Assembly: GCA_902792985.1 (NCBI GenBank) | Contig: CADBBT010000009.1 | Location: 1-45,807 of the forward strand | DNA: 45,807 nucleotides | Reading direction: 5' to 3' | Origin: Oscillospiraceae bacterium | GTDB taxonomy: Bacteria > Bacillota > Clostridia > Oscillospirales > Acutalibacteraceae | Part shown: positions 1 to 8,288 of the stretch, piece after piece | Numbering within the stretch: the first letter of the stretch is position 1 | Layout of the letters: every line of letters begins with the position of its first letter | Translations under genes and position numbers: made by a program | Notes under the pieces: model-generated | Databases searched by the model: none | What the model was told of the DNA's origin: nothing | Seen by the model: the letters and a program-made list of their open reading frames with translations, nothing else

Positions 1-849
<849 letters not shown>

Positions 850-1072
850 TATTGTATCAACACAGGTCTCCCTGCATCAACCTATTTCAGAGCTTTGTTC
901 GCTCATTCGATACTGACGTATCATTCTTTTTCTTCCACCGAATCCCTTTCGAGATCGGCTTCCGAAATTACTGTTCTGTAAGAGTACTTCTTACTTCAAA
1001 AAATCTCGGGTTCCTTTTCATCGTTGTTTAATTTTCAAGGTTCATCTGCCGCCTCTCTCAGGCAGCTCAACG
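850..1072 (-). other. 16S rRNA leader (transcribed, processed)
   Basis: This lies between the downstream rRNA promoter and the mature 16S end. The minus strand carries CCTTGAAAATTAAACAACG near 1024-1042, a motif common in clostridial rRNA leaders. No ORF with a ribosome site is present. I infer a processed leader. Confidence 0.6.
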
Positions 1073-1101
1073 AGTATACCACAATCGGTTCCGTTTGTCA
1101 A
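1073..1101 (-). promoter_or_regulatory. rRNA promoter (proximal)
   Basis: On the minus strand, -35 TTGACA (1096-1101), a 17-bp spacer and extended -10 TGG-TATACT (1073-1078). Just upstream, phased A-tracts (about 1102-1135) look like an UP element, as expected for a strong rRNA promoter. Confidence 0.85.
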
Positions 1102-1206
1102 GAACTTTTTCAAACTTTTTTCAAGTTTTTTTCGTGGCTCTCGTCTGCCGCTTTTACGCTTGTCCGCAGCCGTTTGGTGCAGACGCTCGTCTCAAGCGGT
1201 GCCGCT

Positions 1207-1235
1207 ATTTTAACACCCTTTTTGCCCTTTGTCAA
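1207..1235 (-). promoter_or_regulatory. rRNA promoter (distal)
   Basis: A second consensus promoter lies about 130 bp further upstream: -35 TTGACA (1230-1235), 17 bp, -10 TAAAAT (1207-1212). Tandem promoters are typical of rRNA operons. No gene lies between it and 16S. Confidence 0.7.
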
Positions 1236-1384
1236 CACCTTTTTTCGGCTTTTTTGCCCCGACTTTTTCGGTTTTGCAAACGGAGCCGAGTGTTTTTGTG
1301 TCTCTCCATTCAAAGCATACTATATCTTGTGTTTGTCTTTTTAAATCAATTTTAGCCACTAAATACAGGCCTTCCCGTTCCCGC

Positions 1385-1417
1385 AAAAAAGCCGACGCTT
1401 TCATCAGCGTCGGCTTT
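1385..1417 (-). terminator. Rho-independent terminator of the exonuclease gene
   Basis: A perfect 11-bp stem AAAGCCGACGC / GCGTCGGCTTT (1388-1398 with 1407-1417) is followed on the minus strand by a run of T residues. It insulates the exonuclease gene from the rRNA operon. Confidence 0.88.
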
Positions 1418-1440
1418 CAATAAACAGATCTCAATTTGCC

Positions 1441-2757
1441 TTACACCGGCACCGTATCGGCAGCCGTCTCCTCCTCCTGCGGCGCGTCGCTGTCAAGCGC
1501 CAGCGCACGGATCTCTTCGGCATACCGCTCGGGAAGGTCGCCCTGCAACACCTGCGCGATGGCGCGGCTTTCCGCCTCGGTGCGCACATGGTTTTGCAAA
1601 AAGTGCAGGGTACGCCGCGGGGCGCGTTTGAGTGCGGCGGCAAAAAAAGCAGTCTTTTCCGCACTCAGAACCGGGTCGTCATCTGCAAGGGAGGCAACCA
1701 GTTCCAAAAACATCGGAAGCGTGGGTGCTTTAATATAGTATACGCGCAGCGTCTGCAACCCGAACAGCACCTCCATGCGCTCGTCGGAAAGCAGCCATCG
1801 GCGTAAATGGTCGGACAGCTCCGGCTGCTTACGTCGAAACAGCTTCGGCCGCAGCAGCGCGAGCGTCGCCTCGGTTTCCGCAAACGGCAAAAACTCGTCA
1901 ATACACTGCACGGTGAACGAAAAACGGCTGCGGTTGGAGATCACGATTGCGTGCAGGCGGTTTTCCTCGTCATATTTGTGCGGCAGATCGTGGATGAAGG
2001 TGTGCAGACACGCGTCGGTCGCGTTGTCGCGGTAATAATTCAGCAGATCGCTGTCGCGCAGACCGAGACTCATTTCGGTGATCGCTATGCCGGTCTTTTT
2101 TTCGCGCTTTTTCGCCAGTGCGAGCAGATCCTCACGGATCACCGCGGCGGCAGCCTCCACAGCGCTCGCGCTCTGCGGCGAGCGGACACGCTTTTTCTTT
2201 TTGTTGCGGCAACGCAGCAAATCAAACTGCTTGATGCAGCTTTCCGGTTCAAGTCCGTCCGCCAAACAGTGCAGCAGCAGCCGTCCGCACGCCTCGCTGT
2301 CTGACAGCGCGTGATGGTGCTCGAGCGGAATATCAAAATCCTCGCACAGCACATCGAGCGAATAACCCTGCCGCTGGGGATACAGCGACGTGCACGCCTC
2401 CACAGTGCAAATGTACGGCACCTCGGCGTTCCACGGGATCTTATAATGCCGCAGACACCGCCCAAGCGCTTTCAGGTCGTTCCCTGCCCCGTGCGCAACC
2501 AGAACGCTGCCGGAAAGCAGCGGCTCGATCGTCGGCCAGATCTCGGCAAAATTCGGCGCGTCCTTGACCATTTCCGGCGTGATGCCGATCAGCCGCACAA
2601 CATACGGCTGGAACCAGGTCTCAGGGTTGACGAGTGAATAAAACTGGCGATTCAGTACACCGTTTTCAAACACGCTCAGACCGATGGCGCTGATGCGGTT
2701 GCTTTCGCCGTTGGGCATTTCCACGTCAATACAAACAAACTTTTCCAACGTAAACAC
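1441..2757 (-). CDS. DnaQ-type 3'-5' exonuclease fused to a degenerate AlkD-like domain
   Basis: 438 residues from the GTG at 2757. The promoter -10 at 2792-2797 rules out an upstream start at 2820; a TTG at 2748 is an alternative. Residues about 5-180 are a DEDDh exonuclease: Exo I CIDVEMPN, Exo II HGAGNDLKAL, Exo III HHALSDSEA. Residues about 205-430 follow the AlkD-like DNA alkylation repair family block by block (DLPHKYDEENRLHA, FLPF, PKLFRRKQPELSDHLRRWL, FGLQTLRVYYI, ELVASLADDD). In my from-memory alignment, the family's NWATCD segment is TEATLA here, so Trp and Asp become Glu and Ala, and the usual VRFG arginine is Leu. The exonuclease looks active; the C-terminal half probably binds DNA without base-excision activity. 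The gene has its own promoter and terminator. The exonuclease call is firm; the AlkD call is from pattern similarity. Confidence 0.82.
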   Translation of the reverse strand: MFTLEKFVCIDVEMPNGESNRISAIGLSVFENGVLNRQFYSLVNPETWFQPYVVRLIGITPEMVKDAPNFAEIWPTIEPLLSGSVLVAHGAGNDLKALGRCLRHYKIPWNAEVPYICTVEACTSLYPQRQGYSLDVLCEDFDIPLEHHHALSDSEACGRLLLHCLADGLEPESCIKQFDLLRCRNKKKKRVRSPQSASAVEAAAAVIREDLLALAKKREKKTGIAITEMSLGLRDSDLLNYYRDNATDACLHTFIHDLPHKYDEENRLHAIVISNRSRFSFTVQCIDEFLPFAETEATLALLRPKLFRRKQPELSDHLRRWLLSDERMEVLFGLQTLRVYYIKAPTLPMFLELVASLADDDPVLSAEKTAFFAAALKRAPRRTLHFLQNHVRTEAESRAIAQVLQGDLPERYAEEIRALALDSDAPQEEETAADTVPV

Positions 2758-2791
2758 TGTCCTGTCTCTTGGATTCTTCCGGTACCGTTCT

Positions 2792-2820
2792 ATTATAGCA
2801 AAGAGAAACAGAAAACACAA
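2792..2820 (-). promoter_or_regulatory. Promoter of the exonuclease gene
   Basis: Extended -10 TGC-TATAAT (2792-2797) with a 17-bp spacer to a weak -35 TTGTGT (2815-2820). It places transcription start near 2785 and so fixes the translation start at 2757 or 2748. Confidence 0.75.
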
Positions 2821-2840
2821 GCGGGAAATGAAAAAAAGGA

Positions 2841-2960
2841 GTAGGGATTAGGGTGGAGGGATGAGGGGGTAGGGGTTGAGGGGTTGAGTGGAGTTTGGAG
2901 AGTTGAGAGTGGAGAGGAATAAAAAGGGCAGGGGTCAGGGAATAGGGATATGGTAAAAAC
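2841..2960 (+). repeat. G-rich degenerate tandem repeat with G-quadruplex motif
   Basis: A purine-rich low-complexity tract of 7-8 bp units (variants of TTGAGGGG and GTGGAGA). Positions 2844-2883 contain G-tracts of 3, 3, 3, 5, 4 and 4 separated by 2-4 nt, a canonical G-quadruplex pattern on the + strand. It sits about 25 bp upstream of the exonuclease promoter. The same vocabulary recurs at 31932-32200 and 35815-35880. No ORF is supported. Confidence 0.75.
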
Positions 2961-2989
2961 AACTGAAAAACAACTGTATGAAAAAGGCT

Positions 2990-3022
2990 AAAAAAGGCCC
3001 CAACCGTCAAAGATGGTCGGGG
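2990..3022 (-). terminator. Terminator of the XRE regulator gene
   Basis: Minus-strand stem CCCCGACC / GGTTGGGG (3015-3022 with 2998-3005) followed by CCTTTTTT. It begins immediately after the stop codon at 3023. Confidence 0.85.
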
Positions 3023-3349
3023 TTACTTTGTAAGCTTGATTGCCAGCAAAAGCAATTCAATGAAATCTTTTTGTTTCTCTTTGGGAAGCGAGGTCAGCGG
3101 TTCCAGAAGCAATTCCCACTGTGCATGCTCGTCTGCCGGTGTCCCTCTGATCATTTCATCCAGAGACATATGAAGCAAATCGCTCAGCTTTATCAGGTTT
3201 TCCACTGAAAACCCGGAAATGCCGCGCTCTGTTTCGCTGAAATGTTTCACAGATACGCCAATCTGTTCCGCAATAGCTTCCTGTGTGAACTTCAGCTCCT
3301 TGCGCCGCTGTTTGATTCTTGCGCCCATACCGATTTTGTAGTCCTGCAT
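3023..3349 (-). CDS. XRE-family HTH transcriptional regulator
   Basis: 108 residues. Residues about 8-63 form a Cro/CI-type helix-turn-helix: IKQRRKELKFTQEAIAEQIGV, then VKHFSETERGISGFSVENLIKLSDLL. The C-terminal 40 residues are helical and acidic, perhaps for dimerisation. It is transcribed divergently from the BspA-like surface gene at 3477. The 127-bp intergenic region holds three TTTAGT/ACTAAA half-sites, so it probably represses itself and the surface gene. It has its own terminator. Base composition is lower in GC than the flanks, suggesting the pair moved as a cassette. Confidence 0.88.
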   Translation of the reverse strand: MQDYKIGMGARIKQRRKELKFTQEAIAEQIGVSVKHFSETERGISGFSVENLIKLSDLLHMSLDEMIRGTPADEHAQWELLLEPLTSLPKEKQKDFIELLLLAIKLTK

Positions 3350-3370
3350 AAGCTCACCTCACCTTCTAAG

Positions 3371-3429
3371 TTTAGTCTAACACAACTAAAAGCTTAAATA
3401 AACAAGGTAAAAGGTGTTGACAAACTAAA
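3371..3429. promoter_or_regulatory. Candidate operator for the divergent XRE regulator
   Basis: An inverted pair TTTAGT (3371-3376) and ACTAAA (3385-3390) with an 8-nt gap, plus a third half-site ACTAAA (3424-3429) inside the spacer of the surface-gene promoter. The arrangement suits an XRE dimer blocking RNA polymerase. This is inference from symmetry and position. Confidence 0.45.
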
Positions 3430-3445
3430 CCATTTATGTTATTAT
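3417..3445 (+). promoter_or_regulatory. Promoter of the BspA-like surface protein gene
   Basis: Perfect -35 TTGACA (3417-3422), 17-bp spacer, -10 TATTAT (3440-3445). AGGAGG (3461-3466) precedes the ATG at 3477. Confidence 0.85.
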
Positions 3446-3476
3446 TTTGTCACTATACAAAGGAGGTCGTTAGATT

Positions 3477-4748
3477 ATGTTCAAAACAATTAGAAAAACC
3501 TTGTCCGTCTTATTCACCTTTGTTATTCTGTTGGTTTCAATGAGTGTCTGCTTCATGAGCTTTGCGGCAGAAGAAACCGGCGCCTGTGGATCCGGCTTGA
3601 CATGGACGTATAATGATATATCCAGAACACTGACCATCAGTGGTAACGGTTCAATGAATGATTATTCTTCATCGAGTTCCAGTTCTGCGCCGTGGTTTTC
3701 TCACCGTTCTGATATTTTGAAAATCAATATCGAGGAAGGCGTAAAAAAAATTGGCAGTTATGCATTTAGCAATTGCAACGCATTCACAAAGATTCAGTTG
3801 CCAAATAGCCTGGAAACTATTGGGAATTATGCATTTCGCTATTGTTACGCCTTGGTTTCCGTTTCGTGTGGCACAGGGTTGAAATCCATCGGAAACAATG
3901 CTTTCGATCATTGCCAAGCTCTGACCACCATCAACATTCCCAACAGCGTGGAGAGCATTGGAAATTATGCATTTAATTATTGCACGGTTCTTTCATCTAT
4001 TGTCATCGGAGACGGTGTTATTGGAATCGGCAATTACGCGTTCTATTATACCGGCCTTTCAGAAGTCGTTCTCGGAAGAAATCTGCAAACGATCGGACAA
4101 CAGGCGTTTTATAATTGCAAGCTTGCGAATGTTACAATGTATAACAAGGTCGGTGCTATCGGACAAAATGCATTTGCGAGACAAAATAACAACACGTCTT
4201 CAGTCATTTCTCATGTCTACTATTATGGAACCGAAACAAACAAAAACGAAATCAACTTCGGCACCGGAAATGAGCCGCTCCTCAACGCCCAGTGGCACTA
4301 TGAGCAATCCATTCACGTCCATGTCTACGGTATTGCCATCACAAAAGCTGCGACCTGTTCGTCCAAGGGCATAAAAACCTTTACCTGTTCCTGTGGTGCC
4401 AGCTACACCGAAGACATCGCGCTTGATCCGCTGAACCATGTCCGCACACAGAACCGCAACGGTATTCCTGCAACCTGCACGGAAACAGGCTACACTGCCG
4501 GTATCTACTGCTCAGACTGCGGCAAATGGGTATCCGGTCACGCGTTGCTCGCTGTGGATTCTTCAAACCACGCAGTCCTTGATTCCAACGGAAACTGCCC
4601 GCGTTGCGGTAAGCATGTGAAAGACGTTGAACAGCCCACCGAACCGGCGATTCAACCGAACGACGAACCATCGGAAAAAGAGCTGAACTTCTTTGAACGT
4701 CTGATTCAGATGATTCTGAACTTCTTTGCAAAACTGTTCGGAAGATAA
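3477..4748 (+). CDS. Secreted BspA-like leucine-rich-repeat surface protein
   Basis: 423 residues. An N-terminal signal peptide (KTIRKTLSVLFTFVILLVSMSVCFMSFAAE) is followed by GxGLTWTYNDISRTLTISGNG. About seven LRR_5/BspA repeats occupy residues about 75-260 (pattern IGNYAFxxCxALxxIxIPNSVESI). Residues 290-390 carry repeated Cys pairs (TCSCG, YCSDCG, CPRCG), as in cysteine motifs found beside BspA repeats. The C terminus ends in an amphipathic, Phe-rich tail (FFERLIQMILNFFAKLFGR) with no LPxTG motif. The family mediates adhesion to host proteins or other bacteria. Codon use is AT-richer than neighbours, consistent with acquisition. Probably repressed by the divergent XRE protein. Confidence 0.88.
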   Translation: MFKTIRKTLSVLFTFVILLVSMSVCFMSFAAEETGACGSGLTWTYNDISRTLTISGNGSMNDYSSSSSSSAPWFSHRSDILKINIEEGVKKIGSYAFSNCNAFTKIQLPNSLETIGNYAFRYCYALVSVSCGTGLKSIGNNAFDHCQALTTINIPNSVESIGNYAFNYCTVLSSIVIGDGVIGIGNYAFYYTGLSEVVLGRNLQTIGQQAFYNCKLANVTMYNKVGAIGQNAFARQNNNTSSVISHVYYYGTETNKNEINFGTGNEPLLNAQWHYEQSIHVHVYGIAITKAATCSSKGIKTFTCSCGASYTEDIALDPLNHVRTQNRNGIPATCTETGYTAGIYCSDCGKWVSGHALLAVDSSNHAVLDSNGNCPRCGKHVKDVEQPTEPAIQPNDEPSEKELNFFERLIQMILNFFAKLFGR

Positions 4749-4767
4749 AACATTTCAACTATCCAAC

Positions 4768-4801
4768 AAGCCCGCCGTGGATTCACGTCCATGGTGGGCT
4801 T
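4768..4801 (+). terminator. Hairpin after the BspA-like gene
   Basis: Inverted repeat AAGCCCgCCgTGGA (4768-4781) with TCCAtGGtGGGCTT (4788-4801), 20 bp after the stop codon. There is no T-run after it, so it may be a weak terminator or a 3' stabiliser. The rest of 4802-4941 shows no ORF or other clear feature. Confidence 0.5.
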
Positions 4802-4941
4802 GCCTCATTCACCGCGGACTTTCGTCCATAGTTTCCTTCCCCACAAGCAGCAATGTCATCAACTTAAGGAAAAGCCTTCCCCGTGGTTTGGTGCGCAGGT
4901 CTCCGGTGGAAGGGGTAAGGGACTGAGTGAAAAGTGGAGAC

Positions 4942-4966
4942 AAAAAAAGGCGCAGGAGATCCTGCG
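4942..4966 (-). terminator. Terminator of the zinc-ribbon membrane protein gene
   Basis: Minus-strand palindrome CGCAGGATCTCCTGCG (4951-4966) followed by CCTTTTTTT. It lies 28 bp after the stop codon at 4995. Confidence 0.85.
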
Positions 4967-4994
4967 ACCTTTCTTGTGTTTTCAAAAGCGGCAC

Positions 4995-5561
4995 TCAAAA
5001 CAGCATTTGCAGCATGGCCGGAATGTCGATCGGTGGCTCGTCGATCCCGCCGCCGTAATTGAATTCCACCAAAGGACTGTCGATTCCGCCGTTTTCCACA
5101 AAGGAAACACCAAGCAGCACGCCGCCGGCAATGAGCACGATGATGCCCAGCACGAACAGCACAACCGTCACGATGATGCCGATCGTGGCAAGGCGACGGC
5201 TCTTCGCCTTATACATTTCCGCCGAACCGATGTCACCCATGCGCAGCGCATCGGTGTAACGGTTGAAATTGACCAGCGCAAACGCGCCGAGCAGAATGCC
5301 GATGATGTCCGCAGAGAGAATGCCGAGGATCAGCGCAACAATCGGCAGTGCGATCGTCAGCGGCTTTGTCGGCTCCATCGAGCCCGGCGCGCCGTAGTAG
5401 GGCTGCTGATACGGCGGCTGTGTATACTGCCCTTGCGGCGGGGTGTACTGTCCCTGCAGCGGGGTTTCCTGCTGCTGTGCCGGTTCATTCAGCGGTGCAC
5501 CGCAGGACGAGCAGAAGCGCGCGTCATCGGCGTTTTGAGCGTTACAGTGTTTGCAATACAT
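4995..5561 (-). CDS. Zinc-ribbon membrane protein (DUF4190-like)
   Basis: 188 residues from the ATG at 5561, preceded by AAAGGAG; an upstream start at 5675 would overlap the promoter. A zinc ribbon (MYCKHCNAQNADDARFCSSCG, four Cys) opens the protein. A Gln/Pro/Tyr-rich linker (QGQYTPPQGQYTQPPYQQPYYG) follows. Three hydrophobic segments then follow, about residues 72-90, 92-105 and 130-160. The short linker EMYKAKSRRLATIGI resembles the DUF4190 pattern. The tail is acidic. No enzymatic motif is visible. Such proteins are common, poorly understood membrane proteins of gut Firmicutes. Confidence 0.8.
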   Translation of the reverse strand: MYCKHCNAQNADDARFCSSCGAPLNEPAQQQETPLQGQYTPPQGQYTQPPYQQPYYGAPGSMEPTKPLTIALPIVALILGILSADIIGILLGAFALVNFNRYTDALRMGDIGSAEMYKAKSRRLATIGIIVTVVLFVLGIIVLIAGGVLLGVSFVENGGIDSPLVEFNYGGGIDEPPIDIPAMLQMLF

Positions 5562-5591
5562 AGGAATACTCCTTTCGTGATTACTGTTTTT

Positions 5592-5620
5592 ATTGTAGCA
5601 CACTTTCTTTGAAAAAACAA
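5592..5620 (-). promoter_or_regulatory. Promoter of the zinc-ribbon protein gene
   Basis: -35 TTGTTT (5615-5620), 17-bp spacer, extended -10 TGC-TACAAT (5592-5597) on the minus strand, about 30 bp before the ATG. Confidence 0.75.
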
Positions 5621-5642
5621 CCACCGAACGAAAAAAGCCGCC

Positions 5643-5671
5643 TTGCTTTTTCGATACAGAGATGCTATAAT
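5643..5671 (+). promoter_or_regulatory. Promoter of the esterase/hexosaminidase operon
   Basis: -35 TTGCTT (5643-5648), 17-bp spacer, extended -10 TGC-TATAAT (5666-5671). It is bracketed by an inverted repeat GCCGCCTT (5637-5644) / AAGGCGGC (5689-5696), and the second arm overlaps the ribosome-binding region. Confidence 0.8.
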
Positions 5672-5702
5672 ACATCTAATATGATAGAAAGGCGGCGTTT
5701 TT

Positions 5703-6617
5703 ATGCAGCAGCTCTTCTCTTTGTTCCTTTCGTGGATCATGATGTTCCTGTCCCTCTTCGGCATCAACCTCGGCGGCGGCACAGCCCAGCCGGCCGAAAA
5801 CGCACCGTTCACCCCCGCCTACGGGCTGGAGCAAACCATCGCTTACGGCAGCGCAGACACACAAAATCTTGATTTGTATCTGCCGAGCGGAAAAGCCCAG
5901 ACCGGGCTGATCCTCTTTTTGCATGGCGGCGCCTGGGTCACCGGCAGCAAGGAAAGCTACAGCTATGACGCGCGGACCTGGCGCAACAGAGGCTATGCGA
6001 CCGCCACCATGAACTATCGTTTTCTCGGCAACGGCGTGCTGTTTTCCGAAGAGCTCGACGACATCACCGCAGCGCTGAACGCCATTGTGCAAACGGCGCA
6101 GTATAACGGGATCACCCTGACCAAAGCCGTATTTGTCGGCATTTCCGCCGGCGGCCACCTTGCGCTGCTTTACGCTTATACCAAAGCCGCCGAAGCGCCT
6201 GTGCGCCTCGCTGCGGTGATCAGCTCCAGCGCCCCGACAGATTTCACCGACCCGGCGTTCATCCGCTCCTCCGACATGGTGCAGTCCGTCATCACAAACA
6301 TCGGTCTTGACCCGAACCTTGTGGCCTCCGCGCTGGAAAGCGGACTTGCCGAAGCGTTCATTCCGATGCTGCGCAACATCTCCCCGGCAAAGCTGGTCAC
6401 GTCCGCTACGGTGCCGACGCTCATGGCGCACGGGATGCAGGATACCATTGTCCCCTATTCCAACGCCCAGCGGCTGGATGCTGCGCTGACAGGCGCCGGG
6501 GTACGGCATGATTTTGTGTCGTTTCCGAATGCCGGCCACGCTCTGACCGGAGATCCGGTGAACACAGCGCGCTTTCAAACGCTCTTTGCACAGTACATTG
6601 CAGCCTTTTTGACCTGA
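5703..6617 (+). CDS. Alpha/beta-hydrolase, esterase (HSL/carboxylesterase type), signal-anchored
   Basis: 304 residues. An N-terminal hydrophobic segment (LFSLFLSWIMMFLSLFGINLGGG) suggests export or a membrane anchor. The oxyanion-hole motif is LFLHGGAW (about residues 75-82). The nucleophile elbow is FVGISAGGH, with Ser in GISAG. The catalytic Asp is in HGMQDTIVP and the His in NAGHALTG, so the triad is complete. The family hydrolyses short-chain or aryl esters. The next gene, a GH20 hexosaminidase, starts 10 bp later, so the two are cotranscribed; deacylation of acetylated sugars is a possible joint role, but this is inference. Confidence 0.9.
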   Translation: MQQLFSLFLSWIMMFLSLFGINLGGGTAQPAENAPFTPAYGLEQTIAYGSADTQNLDLYLPSGKAQTGLILFLHGGAWVTGSKESYSYDARTWRNRGYATATMNYRFLGNGVLFSEELDDITAALNAIVQTAQYNGITLTKAVFVGISAGGHLALLYAYTKAAEAPVRLAAVISSSAPTDFTDPAFIRSSDMVQSVITNIGLDPNLVASALESGLAEAFIPMLRNISPAKLVTSATVPTLMAHGMQDTIVPYSNAQRLDAALTGAGVRHDFVSFPNAGHALTGDPVNTARFQTLFAQYIAAFLT

Positions 6618-6627
6618 GGAGAGCAAC

Positions 6628-8130
6628 ATGAAGTTTTCCGTTATCCCGGAACCGCGCACGTTTCAAATATCCGGCGACGCGCCCGTGTTCTTTTTGAACG
6701 AGCTTTGCAACCTGCGTGCCGACGCAGCGTCCGCCACCGCCGAAAGCGATCTGCTCGCGTTTTTAGAAAAGGTCTATGAGCTCACGCCCCTGATCGGCAG
6801 CGGCAAGGACTATATCTTTCTTTCCGTTGATCCGACCCTGCCGGACCGCGAGGGCTACCGGCTGACCGTGCAGGAGCACAAAGTCACGATCACCGGCGCG
6901 GACGATAGCGGCGTGTTTTACGGTGTGCAGACCCTCAAGCAGCTTCTTTTGCAAAGCGACTGCGCCCTGCCCGCGCTTTCGATCGACGACGCGCCGCGGT
7001 TTTCCCATCGCGCGTTCATGCTCGACATCTGCCGTCACTTTTTCGCGCCCGACGCGATCAAGCTGATTTTGGACGCCATGGCGCTGCACAAGCTCAATGT
7101 GCTGCATCTGCACCTGAGCGACGACCAGGGCTGGCGCGTGGAAATTTACAGCCGCCTTTTGCTCGCGCAGATCGGCGGATTTCGCACCGACCCGGCCTAC
7201 GGCGGCAAGCTCTACGGCGGCTTTTTGACCAAGGCGGACGTGAGTGATCTTGTTGCCTATGCCGCCGCGCGGCACATCACGATCGTGCCGGAGATTGACC
7301 TGCCCGGCCACAGCATCGCCGCCCTCGCCGCCTATCCTGCGCTTTCCTGCGACGGCAAAGAGCGTAATGTGACGTCCCGTGTCGGTATCCATCGCGACAT
7401 TCTTTGCGCCGGGAAAGAGAGCACCTATGAATTTGTGTTTTCCGTGCTCGACGAGGTGTGCGAGATGTTCCCGTCGGGAATGGTCCACATCGGCGGCGAC
7501 GAGGTGCCGCTGCACAACTGGAAGCAGTGCCCCGACTGCCAAAAGCGCATCCGCGACGAACACCTTGCGGATGAAAAAGCGCTTTATGAAGCGTTCATGC
7601 GACGCGTAGCCGACCATCTGCGCGCAAAGGGGCAGCGCGTGTTCGCGTGGCACAACAAGGAACTTTCGCCCGATTTTGCCGGCAGCATCGTTTTGCACCA
7701 TTGGAACCGCCCGCCGGAGACCGATGCGCCCTACATCGACGCGAACTGGCGCGTGTTCTATTTTGACCACTCCCACGGCACGCTGCCGCTGTCCGCCGTC
7801 TACGATTATGAGCCCACCGCCGAAGGCAAAACGCCGGTCGGGCTTGAGGCCTGCCTGTGGACAGAGTTCATCGACAACCTCGGCAAAGCCGGCGCCCAGA
7901 CCTTTCCGCGGCTCGGCGCGTTTTGCGAAGGCGCGTGGAGCGAAAAGGAAGCCAAAGACTACGCGCGCTTTCTGGAAAAGCTGCCCGCCTATGAGCGGCT
8001 GCTGCAAACGCTGCCGGTGCCCTATACCGCACGCAGGCAGGCGAATCCCCGTGCGCTCAAAAAGCTGCTGCTCTCACTGCGCGAGGGCGGAAACTGGGTG
8101 CGCGGCGCGCTGCAGAGAAAATTTGACTGA
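6628..8130 (+). CDS. GH20 beta-N-acetylhexosaminidase
   Basis: 500 residues, GAGGAG ribosome site. Residues about 1-125 resemble the GH20b N-terminal domain. The catalytic barrel follows, with LHLHLSDDQGWRVEI, EIDLPGHSIAALAAYP and the catalytic Asp-Glu pair in HIGGDEVPLHNW. The tryptophan-bearing LEACLWTEFID closes the active site. GH20 enzymes remove terminal beta-linked GlcNAc or GalNAc from glycans by substrate-assisted catalysis. No signal peptide is visible, so it probably acts in the cytoplasm on imported oligosaccharides. It is second in an operon with the esterase and is closed by the terminator at 8135. Confidence 0.93.
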   Translation: MKFSVIPEPRTFQISGDAPVFFLNELCNLRADAASATAESDLLAFLEKVYELTPLIGSGKDYIFLSVDPTLPDREGYRLTVQEHKVTITGADDSGVFYGVQTLKQLLLQSDCALPALSIDDAPRFSHRAFMLDICRHFFAPDAIKLILDAMALHKLNVLHLHLSDDQGWRVEIYSRLLLAQIGGFRTDPAYGGKLYGGFLTKADVSDLVAYAAARHITIVPEIDLPGHSIAALAAYPALSCDGKERNVTSRVGIHRDILCAGKESTYEFVFSVLDEVCEMFPSGMVHIGGDEVPLHNWKQCPDCQKRIRDEHLADEKALYEAFMRRVADHLRAKGQRVFAWHNKELSPDFAGSIVLHHWNRPPETDAPYIDANWRVFYFDHSHGTLPLSAVYDYEPTAEGKTPVGLEACLWTEFIDNLGKAGAQTFPRLGAFCEGAWSEKEAKDYARFLEKLPAYERLLQTLPVPYTARRQANPRALKKLLLSLREGGNWVRGALQRKFD

Positions 8131-8134
8131 CTTG

Positions 8135-8164
8135 TGCACCTGTCTGACAGCAGGTGCATTTTTT
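8135..8164 (+). terminator. Terminator of the esterase/GH20 operon
   Basis: Perfect stem TGCACCTG (8135-8142) / CAGGTGCA (8151-8158), 8-nt loop, then TTTTTT. Confidence 0.9.
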
Positions 8165-8187
8165 CTTTCCGGGCTCCCGTTCTTCCA

Positions 8188-8216
8188 TTGACTTTAAGAT
8201 GGAATTGTACTATAAT
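8188..8216 (+). promoter_or_regulatory. Promoter for 8289 and probably 9176
   Basis: -35 TTGACT (8188-8193), 17-bp spacer, consensus -10 TATAAT (8211-8216). It is followed by GAAAGGAG before the GTG at 8289. Confidence 0.85.
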
Positions 8217-8288
8217 TTTATTTAAAGAAAAAGACGGCATTCCCGTCGATCCGGCACACACGTTCATTTTGTCCGAAAGGAGTCTGCC

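Noticed and set aside
2841-3000. Possible riboswitch in the exonuclease upstream region
   Set aside because: The region lies upstream of the promoter, so it is not transcribed with the gene; it is low-complexity repeat.
6763-8007. 414-codon minus strand frame over the GH20 gene
   Set aside because: Shadow frame typical of GC-rich sequence; the + strand has all GH20 motifs, a promoter and a terminator.
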